Assembly: GCA_018369555.1 (NCBI GenBank)
Contig: JAGZCC010000021.1
Location: 1-32,970 of the forward strand
DNA: 32,970 nt
Source: Thomasclavelia spiroformis
Lineage (GTDB): Bacteria; Bacillota_I; Bacilli_A; Erysipelotrichales; Coprobacillaceae
Reading direction: 5' to 3'
Part shown: piece after piece, positions 18,911 through 26,296 of the stretch
Position numbering within the stretch: position 1 is the first letter of the stretch
Layout of the letters: every line of letters begins with the position of its first letter
Program-made: the position numbers and the translations under genes
Notes under the pieces: model-generated
What the model was told of the DNA's origin: nothing
What the model saw: only the letters and a program-made list of their open reading frames with translations
Databases searched by the model: none

Positions 18911-18952
18911 AATAAAGAGCATGTAATTAGGTAAGATTTTTCTTGGTTTAAA

Positions 18953-19009
18953 AAAAGATTTCTTAAATGATGGTTAGCTACGGTCATTTTTGAAATCTTT
19001 TATTTTTAA
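18953..19009. terminator. Bidirectional terminator between mfd and the FUSC gene
   Basis: AAAAGATTTC (18953-18962) pairs perfectly with GAAATCTTTT (18992-19001). An inner AAATGA/TCATTT stem (18965-18970 with 18984-18989) extends the hairpin. A residues on the left flank and T residues on the right serve both converging transcripts. Confidence 0.75.
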
Positions 19010-19108
19010 TTACTTACTATTGTTTAAAATTTAGATATACATTATTTTTATACATTTAAATATTATTATAGATAGTTATATAGTCTAGTTATTAAATTTT
19101 CTTATAAT

Positions 19109-20176
19109 CTATTTTATTTTATTTGTAGCAAATTTAGATAAACAGTGCTGAACAAATAATTTTTGAAATATTTGAAAGAAAATATAACCGAATATTAAAC
19201 CAATTAAATTATTTATAATACGTAAATATACTGCTCCTTTAATACCATAAATACTAGATGCCATTAATAAAGCACCAAAGCAGTTAAAAATTGTTTTGCT
19301 TCGATATGAACTAGAAAAACCTAGACATAATCCAGAAATAGGTCCATATAAACTAGTAAATGAAGAAGGGATGATTGGTGTAATGATAGCAAAAAGAATA
19401 GAACCAATAAGTGCACCAAGCGTACGATTGATTAAACGCTCATGTATATTAATAGGATAATTGGTTAAAAGAGAAGAACAGGCAAAGCCAATCCACATAA
19501 AATGATTTAAATGTAAAAAACTGCCAATAAAAAATAAAGCAGACATTATAAAAGCTACTTGAAGTTGCCATTGATTTTTTTGACTATAAATATCAAAATT
19601 CTTTAAAATATCAAATAAAGAGGTATTTTTATGTTTATGACGATGTTTTATATATAAGATACTTGCTAAAATAAGATAACTGACAAGTGTCATTTGAGCT
19701 CGTTGATAAAAGACTGATAATCCAATTTTGGTTCCTGATAAGAAAACATATCCAAAAATATATAGTCCACCATTTCCCATTTCTGGCTTTTCACATGATA
19801 AAAGAAGAATAGTGAAGATTGATATAAAATTTATTATAGCTCCTAAAAATGGTGAAACAATTTGCATTAGAAGTGGTGAAATTAGTAAAATAGTAAAAAT
19901 GATAGCTAAACTAATTAATGAATGAGTAATTTTATAGCCGAAATCTACAAATCTAATACTAAGTAAAGCACAAAATAAAACTACTGCCATTGAACTATTT
20001 TCTTGTCCGAAAAAAGTAGTTAAGGTTGATATATATATAATAGAAAAAATAACAAGTAAAATAGCTCGAATAATAATAGCAAAAAGATAATGTTTCTTTT
20101 CTTTAGCTGTTTTAGCTTCTTTGATATGTTTTTTTAAAGCACCAGGATCAAGTTGTAAAGCATCATAAAATTTCAT
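19109..20176 (-). CDS. FUSC-family integral membrane protein (fusaric-acid-resistance/aromatic-acid-exporter-like)
   Basis: A predicted inner-membrane protein of 355 residues with about twelve hydrophobic segments in two halves. A soluble linker around KHRHKHKNTSLFDILKNF separates them. The second half carries the FUSC-like segment RLINRTLGALIGSILFAI. Members are proposed to export weak aromatic acids or other small toxic compounds; the substrate here is unknown. I place the start at 20176 (MKFYDALQ), preceded by GGGGA at good spacing, rather than at the further-upstream in-frame start. This gives a 14-base overlap with the end of the MarR-type gene, so the two are co-transcribed and probably coupled. 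Likely controlled by that regulator. Confidence 0.75.
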   Translation of the reverse strand: MKFYDALQLDPGALKKHIKEAKTAKEKKHYLFAIIIRAILLVIFSIIYISTLTTFFGQENSSMAVVLFCALLSIRFVDFGYKITHSLISLAIIFTILLISPLLMQIVSPFLGAIINFISIFTILLLSCEKPEMGNGGLYIFGYVFLSGTKIGLSVFYQRAQMTLVSYLILASILYIKHRHKHKNTSLFDILKNFDIYSQKNQWQLQVAFIMSALFFIGSFLHLNHFMWIGFACSSLLTNYPINIHERLINRTLGALIGSILFAIITPIIPSSFTSLYGPISGLCLGFSSSYRSKTIFNCFGALLMASSIYGIKGAVYLRIINNLIGLIFGYIFFQIFQKLFVQHCLSKFATNKIK

Positions 20177-20624
20177 TTTTATTCCCCATTTCTTTGTATA
20201 ATTTAAAAAGTAAATTTGCTTTTTCAATTGATTGAGTAAAGTTATGAAAATTTTCTTTACCCATTTCTTGTTTTAAGAAAATGTAAGGTTTTAATAAAAT
20301 TTGATAATTTTTATCCATTTCTAAAAGGCCTTTAGGAGTAATAATAAGATAATAACTTCTTTCATCATTAGGACATTTTACTTTATCTAATAATTTTTTA
20401 TTAAAAAGACCTTTTAAACTTCTACTTACTGCCTCTTTTTTCATACATGTGGCTTGACTAATAGATAAAGGGGTTTGTTGTTCTTTGGAAAGGTAAATAT
20501 GAGAAATTATTTCCATTTCATTTGCTGTAAGAGTACGTAATTTTTCTTGGGTTAAAATCATTCGTGCAAAAGAATGAAAAAGCTGGATATTTTTGCCTAG
20601 TGTTTGCCACTGAGGTTCTTTCAT
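20163..20624 (-). CDS. MarR-family transcriptional regulator
   Basis: The 153 residues have the MarR fold: an N-terminal dimerisation helix, then a winged helix-turn-helix (about 35-100) with SISQATCMKKEAVSRSLKGL as the recognition region and the wing PNDERSYYLIITPKG, which holds the conserved Asp-x-Arg. The start at 20624 (MKEPQWQ) is preceded by AAGGAAGTG. The longer in-frame start at 20687 coincides with the TTGACA of the promoter and is rejected. It overlaps the downstream FUSC-type exporter gene, a classic arrangement for a ligand-sensing repressor of an efflux gene. A palindrome at its own promoter suggests autorepression. The ligand is unknown. Confidence 0.88.
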   Translation of the reverse strand: MKEPQWQTLGKNIQLFHSFARMILTQEKLRTLTANEMEIISHIYLSKEQQTPLSISQATCMKKEAVSRSLKGLFNKKLLDKVKCPNDERSYYLIITPKGLLEMDKNYQILLKPYIFLKQEMGKENFHNFTQSIEKANLLFKLYKEMGNKNEIL

Positions 20625-20646
20625 TTGAATCACTTCCTTTATATAG

Positions 20647-20659
20647 TTAACGATGTTAA
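20647..20659. promoter_or_regulatory. Candidate MarR operator
   Basis: TTAAC-GAT-GTTAA is a perfect 5-3-5 palindrome placed immediately downstream of, and touching, the -10 element of the MarR-FUSC promoter. Binding there would block transcription initiation. The size and symmetry fit MarR dimers, but binding is inferred only from position. Confidence 0.55.
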
Positions 20660-20687
20660 TTATATTTAGGGTATAATTTAATGTCAA
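20659..20687 (-). promoter_or_regulatory. Consensus sigma-A promoter of the MarR-FUSC operon
   Basis: Read on the minus strand: TTGACA (20687-20682), exactly 17 bases, then TATAAT (20664-20659). Both hexamers are perfect, so the promoter should be intrinsically strong and would need a repressor to be silent. Confidence 0.8.
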
Positions 20688-20808
20688 GCTTTTTATTATA
20701 TTTGAATTTGATTTATAAGGATAACTGTAAAAAAATAGATAGATTTAAGATAAATATATTAAATATTATTGTTAATTGGAGCTAATTTTTTGTATAACCT
20801 GATATATT

Positions 20809-20850
20809 AAAAATAGCACTTATACTCATTTGAGTTTAAGTGCTATTTTT
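20809..20850 (-). terminator. Terminator after the dUTPase-like gene
   Basis: A 20-bp stem with one mismatch (AAAAATAGCACTTATACTCA against TGAGTTTAAGTGCTATTTTT) and a two-base loop, flanked by A residues on the left and T residues on the right. It lies 15 bases beyond the dUTPase-like gene's stop and upstream of the MarR promoter. It could work in both directions. Confidence 0.75.
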
Positions 20851-20864
20851 TAGTTATAATCTTT

Positions 20865-21323
20865 TTATTCATGGGCATATTTATTTAGAATAGTATCAAA
20901 ATCTAAACCAATTTTAAATCCTAATGTAAAATAATCATCAATACAATTTTGAAATGCTTCAAAACTATATGTATCTATTATTTTTAAGGCATTTTTGTAT
21001 ACTTTTATTAATTGATCAGCCGCGTTATCTAGATCAGTAATTTCTTGATAATTTTTTAAACTATCTACATGTAATTCAAATCCAATTGAAAGTAACATAT
21101 GCAATCCATCAATAAAACAATCCAAAATTTCATCATATTCACTAATTGAGTTATCCCAAAAACTGGAAACTTTAGCAATTTCTCCAACTTTTCCAAGTTC
21201 ACAAAGAAAAGCTAATGTTTTCATTTTAACCTTATTTTTATTTAAAATTTCTCGATTAGCATTAGGAACTAATTTTAATTCATTAATTACATGTTGTTGA
21301 TAAATTTTATTAATTTCATTCAT
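20865..21323 (-). CDS. dUTPase_2-like (all-alpha NTP pyrophosphatase) protein, divergent
   Basis: The 152 residues resemble the dimeric all-alpha dUTP diphosphatases (MazG-like superfamily), which hydrolyse dUTP to dUMP. Residues 36-84 follow the family pattern: LAFLCELGKVGEIAKVSSFW, then ILDCFIDGLHMLLSIGFEL for the usual LLEEYVDCLHFILSIGxEL. Metal-ligand positions look altered. In the ExxE motif the second Glu is Lys45 (ELGK), and in the ExxD motif the Glu is Cys69 (CFID), though Asp68 is adjacent. Activity may therefore be changed or lost; this alignment is by eye. ATG 21323 has GAGGTGAT at good spacing. It lies downstream of the YigZ gene on the same strand, with its own possible -10. Confidence 0.6.
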   Translation of the reverse strand: MNEINKIYQQHVINELKLVPNANREILNKNKVKMKTLAFLCELGKVGEIAKVSSFWDNSISEYDEILDCFIDGLHMLLSIGFELHVDSLKNYQEITDLDNAADQLIKVYKNALKIIDTYSFEAFQNCIDDYFTLGFKIGLDFDTILNKYAHE

Positions 21324-21344
21324 TGATTATCACCTCTTGATATT

Positions 21345-21350
21345 ATTATA
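21345..21350 (-). promoter_or_regulatory. Possible -10 element for the dUTPase-like gene
   Basis: On the minus strand a perfect TATAAT lies 21 bases before the ATG, just after the end of the YigZ gene. The -35 at 17 bases (AGTGAA-like) is poor, so the gene may also be read from the YigZ transcript. Confidence 0.35.
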
Positions 21351-21375
21351 CTCTTTTTTTTGGATGATTCACTAA

Positions 21376-21975
21376 TTATGATAATTCAATATAATCATTT
21401 CTAAGATATTCTTTACTATATGTATTATTAGTTAAATCTTGAACGATGGAAAAAAATGATTCATTTTCTAAATAACAAGTATAACTTACTCGTTCTAAAT
21501 ATTCGATATTAATGCATTTAATTTTATGCACTTTAAGTAAATGTTCAAATTTTTTAGAAAAAGAGTAATCAATAGTGATTTTGTATAGTGGTACACTAAA
21601 TTTTTCAACAATATCAGCTTTTTTTAATGCATCAGCAACACTTTGGCGATAAGCTCGAGTTAAACCACCCGCTCCTAGTTTAATTCCACCAAAATATCTT
21701 GTTACAATAGCGATAATATTTGTTAAATTATTTTTTTCTAATACATCTAACATTGGTAAACCTGCTGTTCCACTTGGTTCACCATTATCATTTGCTTTTT
21801 TTTGATTACCAACGATATATGCAATGCAATTATGGGTTGCATCATGATATTTATCTTGGTATTTGTGAATAATGGTATTAATATCTTCAGGGTTATTGCA
21901 TGGAATTAAATTGCAAATAAATTCAGATTTTTTGATTACCCATTGATATGTTGTAATTTCTCTAATTGATTTCAT
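21376..21975 (-). CDS. yigZ: YigZ / IMPACT family protein
   Basis: The 200 residues belong to the UPF0029/IMPACT family, which has an RNase PH-like/ribosomal S5-like fold. Visible signatures are KKSEFICNLIPCNN near the N-terminus, HDATHNCIAYIVG, DNGEPSGTAGLPML, and RYFGGIKLGAGGLTRAY. The C-terminal DUF1949-like part follows (about 135-200). Molecular function in bacteria is poorly defined; links to translation or nucleic-acid binding are proposed. Start 21975 (MKSIREI) is chosen over the GTG at 21987 because GAGGGA lies just before it. It is divergent from degV, sharing a 95-base intergenic region. Confidence 0.9.
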   Translation of the reverse strand: MKSIREITTYQWVIKKSEFICNLIPCNNPEDINTIIHKYQDKYHDATHNCIAYIVGNQKKANDNGEPSGTAGLPMLDVLEKNNLTNIIAIVTRYFGGIKLGAGGLTRAYRQSVADALKKADIVEKFSVPLYKITIDYSFSKKFEHLLKVHKIKCINIEYLERVSYTCYLENESFFSIVQDLTNNTYSKEYLRNDYIELS

Positions 21976-22070
21976 CAAATCCCTCACTTCTTTATTATCA
22001 TAGCATATATTACTAGAAAAATGTTAATAAATTTGATATATTAATGACGTGATTATAGGAGGAGAAATTA

Positions 22071-22952
22071 ATGAAAAAAATTGCAATTTTAGCTGATAGT
22101 GGATGCCAATTACCGATTGGAATATTAGAAGACCAGGGTATATATATTGTTCCTCTAACTATAACAATGAACGATAAGGCGTATCTAGATTATGAAGAAA
22201 TAAGTGCTTTAGATGTTTTCGAAAGAATGCATGAAACAGGTGAAATAATTAAAACTTCGCAACCATCTACCGGAGTAATCCAAGCGGCTGTTAAAAGAGT
22301 AATTAATAATGGTTATGATCATATTCTTGCAATTTCAATTGCTACTGGGTTATCATCAACGCTTAGTGGAATGAAATTAGCGTGTGATATGGCAGGAATG
22401 CCAGTTACTTTAATTGATACAAAGGGTACGGCTAATAATCATCGCTATTTAATCAAGGTTGCTAAAAAATTAATTGATGATGGAAAAGATGTGACTGAAA
22501 TTGAAAATATTTTAATGTCATTAATCGATCAATCAGCTACTTTAATTATGACACCTAATTTAACTCACTTAAAAAAGGGAGGACGAATTACTCCAGCTGT
22601 AGCAATGTTAGGAAATTTATTAAAAATTGTTCCAGTGATGAAATTAAACTATGATCTTGGTGGAAAAATTGATAGTTTAGATAAAGTTAGAACTGTAAAA
22701 AAAGCAAATTTAAGGGCAATTGAACATATGGTTAATGAATGTAAAGTCAATAATCGTGATTATATTTTTGCTATTGAACATGTTTTAGCAGAAGAACTGG
22801 CACAAGCAATGAAACAGGTATTGATTGATAAAATTGGAGAATGTCAAATAGTAGTTAGAGAGTTGCCTTCGGTTGTTGGAGCCCATATGGGAATAGGCGG
22901 AATTGGATATCAATATATAAGAAAATATGAGGGTGTATCATGGAACGAATAA
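22071..22952 (+). CDS. DegV-family fatty-acid-binding protein (FakB-like)
   Basis: The 293 residues have the DegV two-domain fold. Relatives (FakB) bind a fatty acid and present it to the kinase FakA for acyl-phosphate formation. Typical motifs are ADSGC (8-12), KTSQPSTG, SIATGLSSTLSGM with the conserved serine loop, and LKKGGRITPA, which lies against the fatty-acid tunnel. AGGAGG precedes ATG 22071 at standard spacing. The 3' end overlaps luxS by 13 bases, so the two are co-translated. No fakA is present here, so which lipid pathway it serves is unclear. Confidence 0.93.
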   Translation: MKKIAILADSGCQLPIGILEDQGIYIVPLTITMNDKAYLDYEEISALDVFERMHETGEIIKTSQPSTGVIQAAVKRVINNGYDHILAISIATGLSSTLSGMKLACDMAGMPVTLIDTKGTANNHRYLIKVAKKLIDDGKDVTEIENILMSLIDQSATLIMTPNLTHLKKGGRITPAVAMLGNLLKIVPVMKLNYDLGGKIDSLDKVRTVKKANLRAIEHMVNECKVNNRDYIFAIEHVLAEELAQAMKQVLIDKIGECQIVVRELPSVVGAHMGIGGIGYQYIRKYEGVSWNE

Positions 22953-23386
22953 CAAGTTTTTGTGTTGATCATACAAAATTAGAAAAAGGTATTTATGTTT
23001 CAAGAGTTGATGATGGTTTAACAACTTATGATATTAGAATGACCGTTCCAAATTTACAACCTGCTTTAGATCCTAAAGCAGCTCATACAATTGAACATAT
23101 TGGTGCTACTTTGCTTAGAAATGGTAAATATAAAGATCGCATCATTTATTTTGGACCAATGGGATGTATGACAGGGTTTTATTTAATTACAAGAGAACTT
23201 GATTTAAATCAAGTAACTGAAATAGTTAGAGATGTTTTTATTCAAATTGCAAAATGGGATCAAGAAATTCCAGGCGCTAAAAAAGAAGAGTGTGGGAATT
23301 ATAGTTTCATGGATTTAAATAAGGCAAAAGAATCAGCTGAAGAATTTGTAAATAGCAAATGGCATCATCAATATCATTATTTATAA
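22940..23386 (+). CDS. luxS: S-ribosylhomocysteine lyase LuxS (AI-2 precursor synthesis)
   Basis: Cleaves S-ribosylhomocysteine to homocysteine and DPD, the precursor of the quorum signal AI-2, as part of the activated methyl cycle. The 148 residues are slightly shorter than the 150-160 of Bacillus/E. coli forms. The metal site is intact: His49 and His53 in HTIEH, and Cys118 in EECGNY. The catalytic residues Glu52, Cys76 (GPMGCMTGFYL) and Arg33 (YDIRM) are present. The ALDPKAAHTIEHIGATLLRN wording matches, from memory, the LuxS subtype of gut anaerobes rather than the classical one. The start lies inside the end of degV (13-base overlap), with GAGGGTG as ribosome binding site. No pfs is adjacent. 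Confidence 0.95.
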   Translation: MERITSFCVDHTKLEKGIYVSRVDDGLTTYDIRMTVPNLQPALDPKAAHTIEHIGATLLRNGKYKDRIIYFGPMGCMTGFYLITRELDLNQVTEIVRDVFIQIAKWDQEIPGAKKEECGNYSFMDLNKAKESAEEFVNSKWHHQYHYL

Positions 23387-23408
23387 AAAGATAGAATTTT
23401 AATAAAAG

Positions 23409-23460
23409 ACTACTGAAAAAGTATGCAAGGATTATTGCAAATTATAACAGTAGTTTTTTT
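23409..23460 (+). terminator. Terminator of degV-luxS
   Basis: ACTACTG (23409-23415) pairs with CAGTAGT (23448-23454), with an inner TGCAA/TTGCA stem, followed by a T run to 23460. Confidence 0.75.
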
Positions 23461-23739
23461 GTTGTGGGATAATAGTACAGGATAAAATTATGTTGAATCA
23501 AAATAATCAATTAGAACACAACTTTAGTATACGATATATTGATATCAAAAGAAATTTTTAGAAATAATTGAATGAGTATAGATTTTTCTTTTGTAGTAGA
23601 AATGTTAAAAGATAAATATTTATCAATGATAGGAGAAGTGATTTTTATGGAAGTAGTGAGGAGTACAGTAAACAAGAAAATAGCTAATAATATTATGATC
23701 TAGTAAAATAGAATATTATATATGATAAAAGCTGGATTA
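23461..23739. other. Non-coding stretch between luxS and the ClC gene
   Basis: No gene is recognisable. A 43-codon frame (ATG 23572 to TAG 23701-23703) contains an AGGAGAAGTGA ribosome-binding-like sequence before an internal ATG at 23647, but the resulting 18-residue peptide resembles nothing I know. Another short frame starts at 23490. These are probably decayed sequence. Confidence 0.4.
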
Positions 23740-23769
23740 AAGAAAAAACTAACCCAAAATGGGTTAGTT
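23740..23769 (-). terminator. Terminator of the ClC antiporter gene
   Basis: AACTAACCCA and TGGGTTAGTT form a perfect 10-bp stem with a three-base loop. On the minus strand it is followed by TTTTTCT, the correct orientation for the ClC gene that ends at 23858. Confidence 0.75.
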
Positions 23770-23857
23770 AATTGTCTAGCTTGCCATCTAGAAAGATATG
23801 AGTTGAAATTTAATTAAATTGTATACTGACTTATATAAAAAACTTGTAAACAATCTG

Positions 23858-25414
23858 TTAAGCTTTAATTGTAAGTGTTGAAACTGAATCATATATATAA
23901 CTTTCATCTTTTTTATCACACATAATAATAATTATATCACTAGCCTTTAAATAGGTTTCGCCTTTAGGAATAAATTCCTTACCATCTCGTTGTAAAGAAA
24001 CAATTAAACAATTTTTAGGCCAATTAATATCTTTAATTTGATGATTATCTAAATATGAATCAACGTTGATCATAAAGTCTAGGAGAACTTTTTCGCCTAC
24101 TCCTTTATAAACTGAAAAATTACGTTTTTTTAAAACATTTTCTAATAGACTTTCATATATTGGTTTTGATTTTAATAAATCGGCAACAATGTATGCAACA
24201 ATAGCTACTGTTGTTATTGGAAGTAATTGATTAAGTGAACCAGTCATCTCAAAAATTAATATTATTCCAGTAACGGGAGCTCTAACAATTGCTGTAAAAT
24301 ATCCAGCCATTGATAATAAAATAAAATTGTTGATATAATTAGGATCTAAATTTAAATAATTAACTGCGCCTATTGAAAATAATCCGCCAATTAAACACCC
24401 AATAACAAGTAATGGGAAAAATATTCCACCAGGAGCACCGGAACCAAAACAAATAAGTGCAAATGCAAATTTTCCAATTAAAAGAACAATAATCATTACT
24501 GCAGTTAATTTTCCCTCAATTAATAAATCAACTAAAGTATCACCACTGCCAAGTAATTGAGGAACTAAAAATCCTAACATTCCTGCTAAAAGAAATGGGA
24601 TTAGTAATTTATGAAAAGTGTTTAAACGATCATTTTTATTATACAGACCTTGAATGTATAATAATGTTTTATTATACAAAGCACCTGCAAGACCTAAAAT
24701 TATTCCTAAAATTATAACCATCCAGTAATATTTTGATGGCAACGCTCCAGCTAATTGGAAAGAAAAAACCGGGTCCATTCCTAAAATATTACTCATTATA
24801 TAATCAGCAGCAATTGATGATGTCATTACAGAAATTAGTAATGGTGCAGAAAAATGTTTATGAACTTCTTCTAGGGCAAAGATTACACCTGCTAATGGGG
24901 CATGAAATGCCGCTGCTAAACCAGCACTAGCCCCGCATGTAAGTAAATAGCGTTCTTCGGTTTTCCCACGTTTTAAAATTTTTCCAATTCCTTTAGCACT
25001 CATTGCACCAAGCTGAATTGATGGTCCTTCTCGACCTAATGCAAGACCACAAAAATTTGTTAAAAACCCTCCAACAAATTTATTTATTAGTACTCGCCAC
25101 CACTTTGCATCAATCTTACCAGCAATTTCACCTTCTAATTGAGGAATCCCGCTTCCTGAAATTAAGGGCTCATTGTCTACTAGTTTTGAAACAATAAAAG
25201 CAATTATAATTAACACGATAAACCATAGTATAATAGTAAAAAATGACTGTTTACAAAATGATAAAATTTGTTGCAATAATGCTGTACCATTACTAAGACA
25301 AATTCGATAGCCAACAATGACTAATCCGCTAACTATTCCAACTAATAATCCTTCTAGTAATAAAATGATTTTAAATTGTTTAAAATTTAAAATATTATTG
25401 AGATTTTTTTTCAT
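23858..25414 (-). CDS. ClC-family chloride/proton antiporter with C-terminal TrkA-C-like domain
   Basis: A 518-residue membrane protein that should exchange chloride (or fluoride/other anions) for protons. The selectivity-filter motifs are complete: GSGIP (87-91), GREGP (127-131) with gating Glu129, and GSGAPGGIFFP further on. ALEEV carries Glu182/183, near the internal proton glutamate of E. coli ClcA, which favours an antiporter over a channel. About residues 440-518 form a soluble TrkA-C-like regulatory domain (SLQRDGKEFIPKGETYLKAS, then DIIIIMCDK). The conserved C-terminal transmembrane tyrosine may be that in KSKPIYESLL. The start has GAGGAA upstream and a promoter at 25439-25466. The gene is monocistronic between two terminators. 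Confidence 0.93.
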   Translation of the reverse strand: MKKNLNNILNFKQFKIILLLEGLLVGIVSGLVIVGYRICLSNGTALLQQILSFCKQSFFTIILWFIVLIIIAFIVSKLVDNEPLISGSGIPQLEGEIAGKIDAKWWRVLINKFVGGFLTNFCGLALGREGPSIQLGAMSAKGIGKILKRGKTEERYLLTCGASAGLAAAFHAPLAGVIFALEEVHKHFSAPLLISVMTSSIAADYIMSNILGMDPVFSFQLAGALPSKYYWMVIILGIILGLAGALYNKTLLYIQGLYNKNDRLNTFHKLLIPFLLAGMLGFLVPQLLGSGDTLVDLLIEGKLTAVMIIVLLIGKFAFALICFGSGAPGGIFFPLLVIGCLIGGLFSIGAVNYLNLDPNYINNFILLSMAGYFTAIVRAPVTGIILIFEMTGSLNQLLPITTVAIVAYIVADLLKSKPIYESLLENVLKKRNFSVYKGVGEKVLLDFMINVDSYLDNHQIKDINWPKNCLIVSLQRDGKEFIPKGETYLKASDIIIIMCDKKDESYIYDSVSTLTIKA

Positions 25415-25438
25415 TCTTATTCCTCACCTTTTGACAAT

Positions 25439-25466
25439 ATTATAAACTATCATTTTTAAAAATCAA
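25439..25466 (-). promoter_or_regulatory. Putative promoter of the ClC gene
   Basis: On the minus strand TTGATT (25466-25461), 16-base spacer, perfect TATAAT (25444-25439), about 25 bases before the start codon. Confidence 0.55.
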
Positions 25467-25572
25467 AGTTGTTTTCGAAGATTGTGTTAATTAATGATAA
25501 ATAATGTTTGATTGATGAAGAATGTATGAATATATTAAAAAATAAAGTTATGTTGTTAAAATTATACAGATA

Positions 25573-25614
25573 AAAAGGTTACAATGACTAAAAATATAGT
25601 CATTGCAACCTTTT
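25573..25614 (-). terminator. Terminator of comFA-comFC (possibly bidirectional)
   Basis: AAAAGGTTACAATGACTA (25573-25590) pairs with TAGTCATTGCAACCTTTT (25597-25614) through 18 positions with one mismatch and a six-base loop. It lies about 55 bases past the comFC stop, with a T run on the minus strand. Confidence 0.75.
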
Positions 25615-25669
25615 GAGCTAAAGAATTTAAATACGTTAGTGGTAAACATGAGTTCGTGTGCGATATTTA

Positions 25670-26296
25670 TTAAAATAATTCATTTAGCTGATTGCTTGCC
25701 ATAACTAATAAAGTAATTGATTTAGGATGATAGGATTCAACAATTTTTATACAAGCAGTAATTGTATTGCCTGATGTGATTACGTCATCGAAAATCAATA
25801 TATCTTGATTATATAATTGTTTACCATTTTTGATCTTGATTATTTTTTGTACAAGCGTACGATTAGTTTGCTTTGTTTGTTTGTAATCATTTATTTTGTA
25901 TAATCCAGTAAAAATATTATTACTAAAATTTTTGACTAACATTTCATTTGGATTAAAACCTCTTTTCTGGTTATCTTCTTTACTGCTAGGAACAATTACA
26001 ACAAGATGCTTACGATATTTGTATTTAAAATCTGTAAATGCATTGAAAAATGCATCTTTTAAAGCATAATCTCCTTGTCCTTTATATTGAAATAAGATTT
26101 TTCTAAAAAAATCATTATAATGATATAAAATTGTTAAGGAATAACCCTGATAAATATGGCATTTATTATATAATTCAAATTGGTTAAGGCAATGTAAACA
26201 TAGAGATGGCTGATAAATTAGATGATAAAGACTAGGAATTTGATTAATGTTATTAAAACAAATCAAGCATTGTCTTTTTTGATTGTTTTGATACAT
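25670..26296 (-). CDS. comFC: ComF-family phosphoribosyltransferase-like competence protein
   Basis: The 208 residues match ComFC/GntX-type proteins, which work with ComFA in uptake of single-stranded DNA during transformation. The N-terminus has a zinc-knuckle pattern, Cys10-x2-Cys13 and Cys33-x2-Cys36. The C-terminal half has the type I PRTase PRPP loop ILIFDDVITSGNTITA and KEDNQKRGFNPNEML upstream of it. The start lies 34 bases inside the end of comFA, with only a weak ribosome binding site, so translational coupling is likely. Whether the organism is naturally competent is not shown by these two genes alone. Confidence 0.88.
   Translation of the reverse strand: MYQNNQKRQCLICFNNINQIPSLYHLIYQPSLCLHCLNQFELYNKCHIYQGYSLTILYHYNDFFRKILFQYKGQGDYALKDAFFNAFTDFKYKYRKHLVVIVPSSKEDNQKRGFNPNEMLVKNFSNNIFTGLYKINDYKQTKQTNRTLVQKIIKIKNGKQLYNQDILIFDDVITSGNTITACIKIVESYHPKSITLLVMASNQLNELF

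Noticed and set aside
20625..20687. N-terminal extension of the MarR protein to TTG 20687
   Set aside because: That TTG is part of the perfect -35 hexamer, so it would not be transcribed.
23572..23703. 43-codon open frame with an internal ribosome-binding-like sequence
   Set aside because: No recognisable family, and the apparent ribosome binding site serves only an 18-codon tail; probably chance or decayed sequence.
24733..25197. Open frames on the plus strand opposite the ClC gene
   Set aside because: They are antisense shadows of a well-supported membrane protein gene, with low-complexity Leu/Gln/His-rich translations and no ribosome binding sites.
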